64,000 bases of DNA, taken from Larix kaempferi (taxonomy: Eukaryota; Streptophyta; Pinopsida; Pinales; Pinaceae). The position numbers and the translations under genes were made by a program. The stretch covers positions 1,096,001-1,160,000 of the forward strand of contig BSBM01000825.1 in NCBI GenBank assembly GCA_027924585.1, given 5' to 3'. Below, one piece after another: positions 1-11,169 of this stretch (positions are counted from its first letter, which is position 1; every line of letters starts with the position of its first letter). Under the pieces are notes generated by a model. The model was not told where the DNA came from and did not search any database. It was given only the letters and a program-made list of their open reading frames with translations.

Positions 1-1986
1 TCAAAATTCTACCACTGAGATTGTTACGAACTTTGATAGAGAGTGCCACGTGGAAGCTTTGTTTGTCATTCTGATGTGCCTGGTGGTGATCCAGCTTAGG
101 GGTGGAGTTTGGATAACGAGCGAGTTTCTCTCTCCTATGGTTGTGAGGAACTGATTATCCAAGAGCTCATTTAAATCATAAATTCAAGTAAATATAATTA
201 TATAGATAGATAGATAGATAGATAGATATTGTTAATAATGGGTATATCATTATGGTTGGAATGTGAAACTACAATATATTTTATAACGCATACCCTTTTT
301 ATTTATATATGGGAAATCAAACTGTTTCTTGGATGTAAAAATGCAAGTATACTAGATTCACTTCCTACCCCCGAACGACGATTTTCTTTTCTTACCTTGA
401 ATATTTTAAACGAAATTATTAATGGTAGAATTGTTGCTTTGAGGATAAAACTTCGAGTGAATTTGTTATATAGTTTTGAATCTATGCAGGATTTATAATT
501 ATGGTGGATGGTGTTTATGAATAGATCGAAATCCCGTGCACTTCCTTCTTTATTTTCCTTCTTTTTGTTTTTGTCGTTGTTCCATTTGAAACGTAGTCTT
601 CGATTGAATGGTACTCTGTATATAAAAATAATTGTCTTTGTTGGGGAATAAAATATATATGAGAAGATAATGTAGATGAATAAGATAAAGCTTGTTTATT
701 TCTCTTAGCATTCGAGTGAGTCAAACACTGTGCATGGGAACATTACTCTTTTTTTATAAGAAATCTGTGGAAAACTTTGCAACTGATTCAAATTATTCCC
801 TTGTTTTTCTAAACTAGTTTCAGTTGATCTAGTTTAATTTTTTTTTTATGAAAGGATGAAATTCGAGTCAGATCGAAACTGTGTATAAATGAACCTTGAA
901 ATTGTTATAGTGCTATCTCCGTGGGAAACATTGGATACAATATGAATATTTTACATAATTGATTCTTTGTGAGTAAACGTTGTACACGATTTGGGTATTA
1001 TGCATTTTAGTTTCGGTGTGTAAACACAGGTTCTCTTAACTTCTTTCTACTCGAGCTACAATAAAAGCATCGACCTCTAGTTCGATTGTGAACCCTTTTT
1101 CCTGGTTTAAAAAATTTATAAAAAAAAACTCGTAGAAAAATTATGTTTTAACTTCATATCATAGTTGTATTTAATATGAAATTATGCTCCCTATAACTGT
1201 ATCATATATCATTATGCTCATCTATTTTCGACTTATTCTCTACCTCGAGCATTGTTTTGATTTTACGACCTTGTTTTTATTTATAATTTTGATAATGGCA
1301 GAGTACCCTCGTAGGAATTGATCAAGAGATCGATTTCATTTTACTCTAAAACTGTTGTTTCTTATTTCAGAAATTGATAATTAATGCAGCTCTATGTGAT
1401 GGGGATATAGTGTTCATAATTCATGAAATCTTGTTTTGCATGGATCGATTGGAATCATCCTATTTTTCTACACCGATCCTTCACCTGTTTGTGACCATGA
1501 CAGAGTTTCCAATTCAATGTTTCCATACTTAAATGATCTACTTTAAATTGACTCCTCCCTTGCTTAGTTTATTATGATGGCTGCCTATTACCTCCATTAT
1601 TGATGGCTTTGTCGCATATACTACTATCTTGTTTGGTCCCTCATAAATTCTCTCTCGGTGTTAAAAACACATGAGTAATTGAAAAAAAACGTATGTATGG
1701 TTGAAGGTTTTTGTTATTGTTAATATCTAATGGTAATTACATAACTTTCCACCTCATTTATCCACCTCGATTTCAAGGTTGGGTATAGGTGTAAATCTAT
1801 GGGTCAGTTAACTGAGTTTATGCACCTTTAATAATTACATGCAATGATAAGAGTGAGGTGCATAAATGTATTGGTATAAATTTTATATATCTTTCCTTTA
1901 AGTTACAAACATAGCCAGTCGATATTACACTATAGTGTTTGATAATATCGATGATAGTCTTTGAAGGAATGAGAACTGGGAATTAT
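1..1986. other. AT-rich stretch without a recognised gene
   Basis: I see no recognisable gene, transposon or RNA here. Frame 2 is open from the window edge to a stop near 152 (about 50 codons), so the tail of a gene entering from the left is possible, but I recognise no motif in it. Short ORFs at 229-498 (plus) and 515-724 (minus) show no family signature. An 11-bp inverted repeat (TTTATGCACCT near 1816 and its complement near 1857) is the only other local structure noted. Confidence 0.5.
203..228. repeat. (TAGA)n microsatellite
   Basis: Six to seven uninterrupted TAGA tetranucleotides. It is a simple tandem repeat and likely length-polymorphic. Confidence 0.9.
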
Positions 1987-2115
1987 ACTAGCAAACCATA
2001 TTAATATTAATAATATGGCTTATATATGTCGATCAGCATTTATCAACTGCTATGGTTGATATATGCTGATCGGCATATACAATCCATATTATTTATATTA
2101 ATATGGCTTGCTAGT
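1987..2115. repeat. 129-bp foldback: 61-bp arms, 7-nt loop
   Basis: The left arm (1987-2047) and right arm (2055-2115) are reverse complements over 61 bp with about 6 mismatches and no indel, separated by the 7-nt loop TGCTATG. The arms begin ACTAGCAA and end TATCAAC. An RNA copy of either strand would fold into a long, nearly perfect hairpin. No clear target-site duplication is visible beside it. It may be a foldback MITE or a young microRNA-type hairpin; the sequence alone does not decide. Confidence 0.85.
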
Positions 2116-2149
2116 TGACGGTGAGCGTGTGGGGAAGGATTGTTGGGTT

Positions 2150-2295
2150 TTAATTATTAATTATTATAATATTTATTATAAGAAATTATTATTATTATTT
2201 ATAAAAGAAAATATTAATAAAGAAAATAATAATTTTAATTATTCAATAATAATAAATAAAATGGTTAAAAATAATAATAATAATTAAATATAATG
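2150..2295. repeat. (ATT)n/(AAT)n-rich leader to the satellite
   Basis: Low-complexity A/T with many ATT, AAT and TAATAATAA runs and almost no G or C. It directly abuts the left edge of the decamer satellite. No coding potential is visible. Confidence 0.7.
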
Positions 2296-5200
2296 GTTAA
2301 CCATGGTTGATCATGTTTGTTTGACCACAGTTGACAACTGTTAAGCATGGTTGACTATGGTTGACCATTATTAAGCACATTTGACTTTGTGTGACCGAAG
2401 TCAACAATGGTCAAACATGGTCAAACAATGGTAAAATTTGGTTGACCATGGTTGACTCTGATTAACCGTGCTTGAGATGGATGAATAGGGTTGAATTTGG
2501 TTGACTTTGGTTGATAATGGTTGATTATCGTTAACATAGTTTAGCCATAATTGATTATTGGTTGAACACAACTAACCATGGTCGAACATGGTTGATTATG
2601 GTTGGACATAGTTGACTTTGATTGAACTTTGTTTACCACGGTTGACTATGGTTGAATTTGTTAGACTATGACTTACTTTTGTTGACTAATTGATTATGTT
2701 TTACTATGGTTGACCATGCTTGACTATGGTCAAATGTGGGTGCCTTTGCTTGACTTTGATTGACCATGGTTGACTATGGTTGACTTAATTTGGCCATAAC
2801 TGACTATTGGTTGGCCATGGTTAACCTTGGGTCACCATGGTTAACTATGGTCCATTTTATTAATATGGCTTACTTTTGTTGACTAATTGATTATGGTTGA
2901 CTATTGTCAAATATGGGTGGCTTTTGTTGACTTTGATTGACCATGGTTGACTTTGGCTGACCATGGTTGACTATGGTTGACTTAGTTTGACCATAATTGA
3001 CTATTGGTTGGATATGGTTGACTATGGCTGACCATGGTTAACCATGGTTTACTATGCTAGACTATAGTTGAATTTATTTGACTATGGTTGATTATGGTTG
3101 TCTATGGTACCATGATTGACAATGGTCAACTATGGGTGACATTGGTTGGCCATAATTGACTTTCATTGATTATGGTTCACCATGGTTGATTATGGATGAC
3201 TCTGTTTAGACATGGTTGACTTTGGTTGACCATGGTTCATTATGGTTGAATTTGTTAGACTATGGCTTACTTTTGTTGACTAATTCAATATGTTTTCCTA
3301 TGGTTGACTATGGTCAAATATGGCTGAATTTCATTGACTTTGATTGACCATGGTTGACTATCATTGAACACAGTGAACCATGGTCAAATTTGGTTGACTA
3401 TGGTTGACTATGGTTGACCATGATTGAATATGTTTTCCTATGGTTGACCATGGTTGACTGTGGTCAAATATGGGTGACTTTCGTTGACTTTGATTGACCA
3501 TGGTTGACTATGGTTGAACATAGTCGACTTTTGAATGACCATGGTTAACAATGGTTGACCATGATTAACCATGTTTGACTATGGTTGACCACGGTTGAGC
3601 ATGGTTCACTTTCATTGATCATAGTTGATTATGGCTGACTTAGTTTGGCTATAATTAACTATTAGTTGGCCATGGTTAACCTTAGGTCACCATGGTTGAC
3701 TATGGTCCATTTATTACTATGGCTTACTTTTGCTAACTAATTGATTATGGTTAACTATTGTCAAATATAGGTGGATTTAGTTGACTTTGATTGATCATGG
3801 TTGACTATGGTTTACCACAGTGGACCATGGTTGACTTTCGTTTACCATGGTTGACTATGGTTGACTTAGTTTGACCATAATTAAATATTGGTTGGATATG
3901 GTTGACCATGATGGAATATGGTTGACTACGGATGACCATGGTTGACTTGAGTTGACCTTGGTTGACCATGGTTTACTATGGTAAACTATAGTTGAATTTG
4001 TTTGACTATGGCTGATTATGGTTGACTATGTTACCATGATTAACAATGGTCAACTATGGGTGACTTTGGTTGGCCATAATTGACTTTTGTTGATTATGGT
4101 TGATTATGGATGACTGTGTTTGGGCATGGTTGACTTTGGTTGACCTTGGTTGACCATGGTGGACTATGGTTGAATTTGTTAGACTATGGCTTACTTTTGT
4201 TAACTAATTGAATATTTTTTCCTATGGTTGATTATGGTCAAATATGGGTGACTTTCGTTGACTTTGATTGACCATGGTTGACTTTAGTTGAACACGGTCG
4301 ACCATGGTTGACTTTGGCTGACCATGGTTGACTATGACTCACTTATTTTGGCCATAATTGATTATGGTTGACTATGGTCCATTTCATTTTAGATGACCAT
4401 GGTAGATCATGGTTGACTTGAGTTGACCTTGGTTGACCATGGTTGACTATGGCAGAGTATAGTTGAATTTATTTAACAACGGCTAATTAAGGTTGACTAT
4501 GGTACCATGATTGACAATGGTCAACTATGGGTGACTTTGGTTGGCCATAATTGACTTTCGTTGATTATGGTTGAGCATGGTTGATTGTGGTTGACTGTGT
4601 TTGACTATGGTTGACTTTGGTTTAGTAATTGACTATGGTTCATTGTGGTTGGATATGGGTGACTTTGTTTGGCCGTAATTGACTATTGGTGAAAACCTCA
4701 TTAGCTATGGTTGACCATGGTTGACTATGTTTGACTTTAATATTTTACCAAAATTTACTACTGGGTCACCTTGTTTAAGTTTTGATTTTACTTGACTTTG
4801 GTTGACTATGGTATTGACTTTGGTTAACTATGGCCATGATATTGACTTTCGTTAATTATGGTTGACTTTAGTTAACTATGGTTGACTTTATATGGATTTG
4901 GTTAGCTTTGGTTGACTGTGCCTGGCCATTATTGTCTATGGTTAGAAATGGTTGACTATGGTTGACCATGTTTGGTGATGGTTGACTTTGGTTGATTTTA
5001 ATATCATATAGTTGACTATGGTCTCCATGTAGGGTTGAATTTGTTTAACTGTGGCACACTTTGGCTGACTAATTATGGTTGAATATGGTAGACCATGGTT
5101 AACTATGGTCAACTATGGGTGACTATAGTTGAATTTGATTGACCATGGTTGACTTTGGTTGGCCATGGCCAAAACTGACTATTGGTTAACCTTGTTTAAC

Positions 5201-5348
5201 TTTTGAATTCAGTTGATTTTGCATGACTGTGGTTGAATTTAGTTGAATTTGGTTGGATTTAGTTGGATTTGGTTGAACAAGGATGGCCATTGTTTGACTA
5301 TGGTTAGCTATGGTTGGCTGGCTATGGTTGACCATGGTTGACCATGCA
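2296..5348. repeat. Degenerate ten-base satellite (TTGACCATGG / TTGACTATGG)
   Basis: About 3 kb is built almost wholly from a 10-bp unit, TTGAC(C/T)ATGG, with variants TTGACTTTGG, TTGAATTTGG, GTCAAATATGGG and CCATAATTGACTATTGG. Higher-order structure is visible: a variant block reading ACTTTTGTTGACTAAT, or close to it, recurs at 2675, 2872, 3269, 3726, 4193 and 5058, that is at steps of 197, 397, 457, 467 and 865 bp. The array is strongly strand-asymmetric: TTGAC lies overwhelmingly on the plus strand, and GTCAA occurs mainly in one recurring variant. TTGAC(C/T) is the core of the plant W-box bound by WRKY factors, and CCATGG is palindromic. Stops occur in every frame, so it is not protein-coding. 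Confidence 0.9.
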
Positions 5349-5384
5349 TTAAAAGAAATTTGAGGTATAAAATGGGCCTCCTAA

Positions 5385-5455
5385 GGAAAATAATAAAATA
5401 ATAGTTATAATAATGAAATAATAGTTAAAATAATAAAATAATATTATTTAATTTT
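5385..5455. repeat. (AATAAT)-type low-complexity repeat
   Basis: Runs of AATAATAAAATAATAGTT between the satellite and the foldback element. Simple A/T sequence. Confidence 0.6.
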
Positions 5456-5467
5456 GGAGGAAGAAAG

Positions 5468-5720
5468 AAAAAAAACTATTTTTTTTCGTATTTTCAACAT
5501 AGCTCCCTACGGTTTTACTCAAATTTCGAGCAGGAACATCATCATCACGTTTTTTCACGTATTTCTTGTTTTGGGGGCATCGGGGTCCGTCAAAAGAATG
5601 CAGTGTGGGTACTTGTTGGATGCATAATTTAATCCCGAATTCAACGAGTGCTCCCACTCAAAATTTGAGTAAACACGTAGGGAGATATGTTTAAAATATG
5701 AACAAAAAAATAGTTTTTTA
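5468..5720. mobile_element. Foldback MITE with ~63-bp terminal inverted repeats
   Basis: The left arm (5468-5530) and right arm (5657-5720) are inverted copies of each other over about 63 bp. Both contain AAAACTATTTTTTT, then ACATA-CTCCCTACG, then TTTACTCAAATTT, with scattered mismatches. The 126-bp middle has no retroelement motif. The 69-codon minus ORF crossing it is likely chance. Long inverted ends with a short unrelated middle are typical of non-autonomous DNA transposons or MULE-like MITEs. I could not fix a target-site duplication because both ends sit in homopolymer-rich DNA. Confidence 0.7.
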
Positions 5721-5854
5721 TGACAAATATCTCAGGTCAACCATTATGGTTGAATCATTTTATTGAAATTCTATTGGTTCTTGAATCCAACTCAACAAGA
5801 AATTAAGGTTGGCTTGTTTTCTTATAAGGAAGGTTATTTTGAGAAGGTTATTTG

Positions 5855-6000
5855 ATATTAATGTTAACATTAACATTAATGTTGATATTAATGTTAACAA
5901 AACATGAATGCTGGTATTAATGTTAACAATGATGTTTACAAAACATGAATGTTGATAATAATGTTAACAATAACATTAACATTACAATATTATGGTTATG
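5855..6000. repeat. Cryptic (TTAATGTTAACA)n repeat
   Basis: Interleaved TTAATGTTAACA, ACATTAACATTAATG and ACAAAACATGAATG(T/C)TG units repeat imperfectly. Nothing else is visible between the MITE and the truncated LINE. Confidence 0.6.
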
Positions 6001-6150
6001 TTTGACGTTGATGTTAATTATTGTACAAGGTTATGCAATTTTATGGTGTAATTATGGTTTCTTTACTGAATGCTTAATTATGGTTTGAGGTTGATCTTAA
6101 TTATTAGAATATTGTTATGTTATGTTTGGGGTTGATGTTACTTATTGTAT

Positions 6151-6858
6151 AAGTTTATGTAATGTTATGCTGTTGGGGGTGTGATATATTTGAATGAGTC
6201 ACATTTTTTTTCTTTTAGACTCAATTGCGGCACTGGTACAAAAATGAAAGTGGAGTTAATAGCACTCTGGTGCATGCTCAAAGTTGCTAATATATTTGGT
6301 TTGGTGAATATCAAGGTATATGGCGATTCTAGGGTTACAATTAAATGGGCTGCGGGCGATTTCAAGCTTAATGTCTTAAATTTAAGGCACTGGGCTCTCC
6401 GGACTCATTCGGAAATTTCTAAACTTCAGGGTGTCCATTTTGAGCATATCTATAGAGAGCAGAACTCACTCGCTGACAAGCTCTCAAAGCAAGCATTATC
6501 AGGTATAGAATGCCAGCTGATTTGGGAGGAATGGTTTGAGAACTATCTCCAGGACTGTGGCACTACTTATTTTTTTGACTAATCTGTGCTGATATATGGC
6601 TCTGAATATCTTCTGTTCTGTTGAAGTTCTCTCTTTTGTACTTTTGAAATTTTTGCATGGATTATATGTAATGATGATTGCTGATACTATTGTCATCCGG
6701 GTGACATGAGAATGTTATCAGAGATCTTGAAGCTTTCTACTTGGCAGATCCGTTATATTTGATTCATCTGATGAATCTTGAACCTCTTTCTACTTTTTGA
6801 TTCATTTTTGAATATCGATAGTAGTTTTTTTTCGCTGGAAAAGGTTATGTAATGTTAT
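6151..6858 (+). mobile_element. 5'-truncated LINE copy with 18-bp target duplication
   Basis: The insert (6169-6840) is bracketed by AAGTTTATGTAATGTTAT (6151-6168) and AAGGTTATGTAATGTTAT (6841-6858), 17 of 18 identical. It holds only the 3' end of a LINE: the C-terminal RNase H domain (6169-6582), then about 255 bp of 3' UTR ending in T-rich then A-rich sequence. Loss of the 5' end at insertion is usual for LINE retrotransposition. The encoded end (WEEW near the C-terminus, FFD before the stop) matches the end of the large LINE at 31471-31900, so both belong to related families. Confidence 0.75.
6169..6582 (+). pseudogene. LINE ORF2 C-terminal RNase H-like domain (RVT_3), N-truncated
   Basis: This frame is open from the truncation point to TAA at 6580-6582 and carries a plant-type RNase H domain of the RVT_3 class. 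Visible catalytic positions are Glu in KVELIAL, Asp in VYGDS and Asp in SLADKLS. The first catalytic Asp lies upstream of the truncation and is missing, so the domain cannot be active alone. No methionine starts it; the first in-frame codon often called is GTG at 6181, which is only a valine of the parent protein. In the parent LINE this domain follows reverse transcriptase and zf-RVT and degrades RNA in the RNA:DNA hybrid. About 137 codons carry no stop, so decay is modest. Confidence 0.75.
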
Positions 6859-7150
6859 ATCATGGCAAACCATGGTTATTCATAGTGGTGAATTATTAAG
6901 CATTGCTTAGTATATTTGGAATGAAATTATTAAAAAAATTAATAATCATTATCAAAATTATTACTAGATTAATATTAGTATTAAATTTAATATTTTCTAA
7001 CATTAATATTAGTATTAATGACAATATTGTCAATATTTTACATTAGTCTTAATATTATTTCATATTAATATTTTACATTAATCTTAATCGTTTACATCAA
7101 TCTTATTATTGTTTCATATCATAATTGTTTGATAGATGAGCATAGATCCA

Positions 7151-7270
7151 TCTTAAACTCATATCTATCAAGCACCGAGAGGGATCCAATTTCTTGAGGT
7201 GTATTTCTTTTTTAAATTTAAACTCAAGAAATTTGATCTCTCTTGATTGATAGATCCAGGTTTAAGTTTT
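7151..7270. repeat. Inverted repeat, ~48-bp arms
   Basis: The left arm (7151-7198) ends AATTTCTTGAG and the right arm (7223-7270) begins CTCAAGAAATTTGATC. Both contain ATCTATCAA and CTTAAAC in matching inverted order, with a few mismatches and small gaps. The 24-bp centre is A/T. It could be a decayed foldback element or MITE. Confidence 0.6.
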
Positions 7271-8010
7271 AGGTTTTATTTTATAAACGAACATCTATTT
7301 TTTTTATATTTTTCATAATATTTTATTTTATGAACCAACATGGATTTTGTTTAAATACTTTCCATAATTTTTTATTTTATGAGCCGACCTGAAATTTTTT
7401 AATTTTTTTGTTAGTAATAAATGTTACACCACAAACGTTACATCACACATGTTACAACATCTCCCCCATACTGGATTGTAGAGCACCTCATTTCTCTTGG
7501 TGCAATCATATTACAAAATGAAATTATTAAAAAAATTAATAATCATTATCAAGATTATTACTATTAATGACAACATTGTCAATCTTTTACATTAATCTTA
7601 ATATTATTTCATATTGTTTCATATTAATCTTTTACATCAATCTTAGTATTGTTTCATATTAAAACAACTCTTTATACATTTATATTAACATTAAACAGTA
7701 ATATTATTAAATGTTATTATTAATATTAATATTAAACAATTGTATTAAATATTAAACATTAATATTAATATCAATATTATTTTTTTAACAATATTATTAA
7801 TGATTTTATTAAAATAAATAATAATAATGCAGTTATTTTAATTTTAATATTTTAAAATTAATATTAATATTATTTTATATTAAAAACAATTTGTTATCAA
7901 CAAAAGAAGCAAAGAATAGAATACAAAAATGTGCCATTATTAATTTATATTAATAAATTATCAATTTTCTTGTGCCATTATTAATTTATTTTAATAAATT
8001 ATCACTTTTT

Positions 8011-8326
8011 GTATGTCATTATTAATTGTTTATATTAATAAATTATCACATTTTAGTTTGCAATAATTTATAGTAATAAATAATATTAATACAATCTTTA
8101 ACGTGTCCAATATCTACATTTTGGTGTGCCATTATTAATTTTTTATATTAATAAATCATCACATTTTCGTATGCCATTATTAATTGTTTATATTAATAAA
8201 TTATCACATTTTCATGTGCAATAATTTATAGTAATAAACAATATTAATACAATCCTTAACGTGTCCAATATCTACATTTTTAGTCTTCCATTATTAATTT
8301 TAATTTGTATTAATAAATTATCACAT
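8011..8326. repeat. 158-bp tandem repeat, two copies
   Basis: GTATG(T/C)CATTATTAATTG starts at 8011 and again at 8169. Each copy runs through CAATAATTTATAGTAATAAA, ATATTAATACAATC and AACGTGTCCAATATCTACATTTT. Inside it a shorter motif (CCATTATTAATTT...TTAATAAATTATCAC) repeats every 45-55 bp from about 7930 to 8340. Confidence 0.75.
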
Positions 8327-8385
8327 TTTAGTGTGTAATATCTAACTTTATGCAAGTGTCGAAATCATTATCGTTCCGTCAACAT

Positions 8386-8431
8386 TGTAAAATGCCATCA
8401 ATAAAACATGTAAAATGCCATCAATAAAACA
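8386..8431. repeat. 23-bp perfect tandem duplication
   Basis: TGTAAAATGCCATCAATAAA plus ACA occurs twice head-to-tail, at 8386-8408 and 8409-8431. Confidence 0.85.
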
Positions 8432-8749
8432 TTAAGATATTATGAATATATAATTACAAAATTTAATATTATATATAAAATCAAAGAAAAAATATTTAAA
8501 TAAAAATAAAAATACTTCTATATAAATATAAATAAATAAACAAAAACTTGTATAAAAATATAAACTTATTTATAAATTTATATTCATTTATAAAGTATCT
8601 TATTTGAAATGCTTTAGTTTATCTTATTTGACATTGACATAGCATTACTAACATATGAATGGATTACGGCCACATACATATATCCAATATATGTCTATAT
8701 TGCTTTGTATATCTAGAACCAGAATTGCTTTGTATATCTAGCATCAAAA

Positions 8750-10161
8750 TTTCAAGTAATGATTGTAGATGGAGGAACTATCAATTGCTCAGGGAAATGC
8801 TATAATATAAATCTTATTATGGGGTAATATGTATTGAATAGTCTAATGATTGCTATTTCAATGGGTGGTGTTGATGTTGCCTCAGGAGTTCAGTGGTTAC
8901 AATCCTTGGGAACTGTGGCTTTTAATTTTCAGAAGCTTTTCATGAAATTTTTATGGGAAGGAAAGGAATATGAATTATATGGTATCGCAGGGAAACCGAG
9001 AAAGGTGATAAGCTCTAATGGTATGAAAAAATTGATGAAAAAGGGACACCAAGGTGTGATTACACAATTATGCTCATTAGATGTTCAAACATCTAATCCT
9101 CCTATTTCCCCAAATCTCCAAAGGGTCATTAATAAGCATTCCAAGGTATTTGAAGATATTCCGAAAGGTTTTCCACCTATAAGAGATTTTGATCATGCTA
9201 TTCACTTAATCCCAAGAAGTGTTCCTCCTAACATCGGACCTTATAGATACCCCTATGGACAGAAGAGTGAAATTGAGGGTATGGTTGAAGAAATGTTAGA
9301 GGATGGCATAATTAGGCCTAGCCAAAGTTCTTACTCTACACTAGTGGTAATGGTACATAAGCCGGATGGATCATGGCATATGTATCCATATTATAGAGAG
9401 CTCAACAAGATCACCATTAAATATAAGTTTCTCATTCCTATCATTGATGAATTGCTAGATGAATTACATAGAGCAATTGTCTTCACAAAGTTGGATCTTC
9501 ATTTTGGATATCATCAAATTAGAATGAAAGATGAAGACATCCCAAAAACAACATTCAGAAATCATGAAGGTCATTATGAATTTCTAGTCATGCCATTTGG
9601 TCTCACGAATGCGCCTTCCACATTTCAAGGTTTGATGAATTCCATTTTCAAGCCTTTTTCTTAGAAAATTTGTGCTAGTATTATTTGATGATATACTAAT
9701 CTATAGCAAGTCTTGGGAAGAACATGTTCAACATGTTGACATGGTAAGTTACAACTACTACAAGAGAAACAACTATATGAAAAACCTTCCAAATGTTTAT
9801 TTTGGGTGGAGGAGGTAGAGTATTTGGGTCATATTGTATCTCATGAAGGTGTGAAGGTAGACCCTAACAAAATTAAAGCCATGGTAGACTGGTTGATTCC
9901 CAAAAACTTGAAGAATATTCAAGGATTCTTAGGTCTGACAGGGTATTACTGCAAGTTTGTTTAAAATTATGGAAGAATAACAACGCCTCTAACAACATTA
10001 TTGAAGAAAGATGCATTTTCTTAGACTCCAGAGGCAACTCAAGCTTTTGAACACCTTAAACAGGCAATGTGCACAACTCCTGTATTGGGCCACACCGGTT
10101 ACAAAAACCTTTATTATGGGATGTGATGCTTCAGGGAATGGCATTGGCATTGTTCTAATGT
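8750..10161 (+). pseudogene. gypsy pol fragment: protease end, reverse transcriptase, start of RNase H
   Basis: The frame from 8750 gives a protease C-terminus (MIVDGGTINC, later GVQWLQSLGTVAFNF), with a TAA near 8824, then an open stretch 8834-9663. RT motifs there are KPDGSWHM, TKLDLHFGYHQIRM and [19 protein letters not shown] at 9662-9664 and a frame shift end it. In the next frame the catalytic box is intact as LLFDDILIYSKS (about 9683-9710), followed by GHIVSHEGVKVDPNKI and GFLGLTGYY. A further TAA sits near 9962 and a TAG near 10021. The start of RNase H (GCDASGNGIGIVL) is cut at 10161 by an LTR insert. The LTR-element RT copies element RNA into DNA, but these breaks rule out function. 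Confidence 0.85.
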
Positions 10162-11169
10162 TGTTATACCTCAAATTGCCACACCATGTGTAAGTGAGGA
10201 TATACATGTTTCACCACCATGGAAAACATGATGTTTATGCCTCTTAAGGGTGTTAGGACCCTTCATTCTATTGTTGGTCCCTTCCCTAGTCACATTTGGA
10301 AGCAAATCCAACAAGCAATGGGTCGAAAACCCACCTTAACCACATCCAAAAATTAGCCATATGAAATTTTCGCACCCTGCATGCCTATGGGGGGAGCGAA
10401 AATGTAAATATTTTCATGCTTTGCTTAGTTATAGGGGAGCGAAAATTTTGGTTTAGGCTTATCCCTTTGATTTTGGATATTGGATCTCATGGATGTTTTC
10501 TTGGGATGAGGCACCCATTCGAATCCCATCTCATGTTCCCTCCTTGGCATGGTTTAGATCCTTGACCCACATATTATTCACTTAGATCCATCATTTTCTC
10601 CTAGTGGTTGGCCTTCCCAAATCCTACTTAAGGAGGACCATCCATGAGCTAGGGGGGTGATCTTGGAAGCCACCAAACTTATGATCCTATGAGTCTTGCA
10701 AGGGTGATGTTGGAGAGCTTGGAAGGAGGTGCTTCTACTTTGGACATCAAGGTATAACATTGTAATAAGCTTCTTTTGGATTTCTTATCATTAATCAAAC
10801 TTAGCCTATTCCTCTCATTTTCATGTCTTTAATGATTAATGCATGAAATTTTCTATGTTTTTATAGTTAGATATTTGTTTATACATATATTGCTTTGGAG
10901 AAGGCATTGTCTTTCCTTTTTGAAAAGGTTCATAAGTCGATGATCAAAGGTTGGAGCTGGAGCAACTTAGGAGTGGCGAGGACAGCCATCAAAGTAAGGT
11001 ACGCCATCTACTTGCTTTTTCTTTCCATAGCTTCTTAGCTAATGTGTGAGCTAGATATAGGAGGAATATAGTGTCTATTTGTTTCCTATTTGTCTTGGGT
11101 AGGAAACTAGGGGCCTTTTCTAATCCCAAGGGGATATCTACTTATCCATAGGGATATTTTCTCACAACA
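10162..11169. mobile_element. Solo LTR inserted in gypsy RNase H
   Basis: The insert begins TGTTATACCTC and ends CTCACAACA, the TG...CA form of an LTR. It is flanked by AATGT (10157-10161) and AATGC (11170-11174), a 5-bp target duplication with one mismatch. Removing insert and one duplication returns the RNase H reading frame exactly, which confirms both boundaries. No coding sequence, primer site or polypurine tract lies inside, so a solo LTR left by LTR-LTR recombination is the best reading. Its full-length parent is not in this window. Strand is not assigned. Confidence 0.75.

Larger units (their letters stand above)
6921..8740. other. Very AT-rich non-coding block with small duplications
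   Basis: No gene is visible in about 1.8 kb. A segment starting ATGAAATTATTAAAAAAATT at 6921 recurs at 7518 (offset 597 bp) with a shared continuation, so the block contains an old local duplication. A passage at 7420-7500 with several GTTACA motifs resembles an LTR edge, but I could not pair it with another copy. Sub-repeats are listed separately. Confidence 0.6.

Noticed and set aside
2296-5348. CRISPR-like array
   Set aside because: The repeat is a 10-bp tandem unit without unique spacers, in plant nuclear DNA.
7420-7500. LTR edge with GTTACA motifs as the 5' LTR of the 8.75-kb gypsy element
   Set aside because: Its text does not match the LTR at 12978-13320 and no primer site follows.
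10578-10760. Minus ORF inside the solo LTR
   Set aside because: Short, no domain, and lies in LTR sequence.
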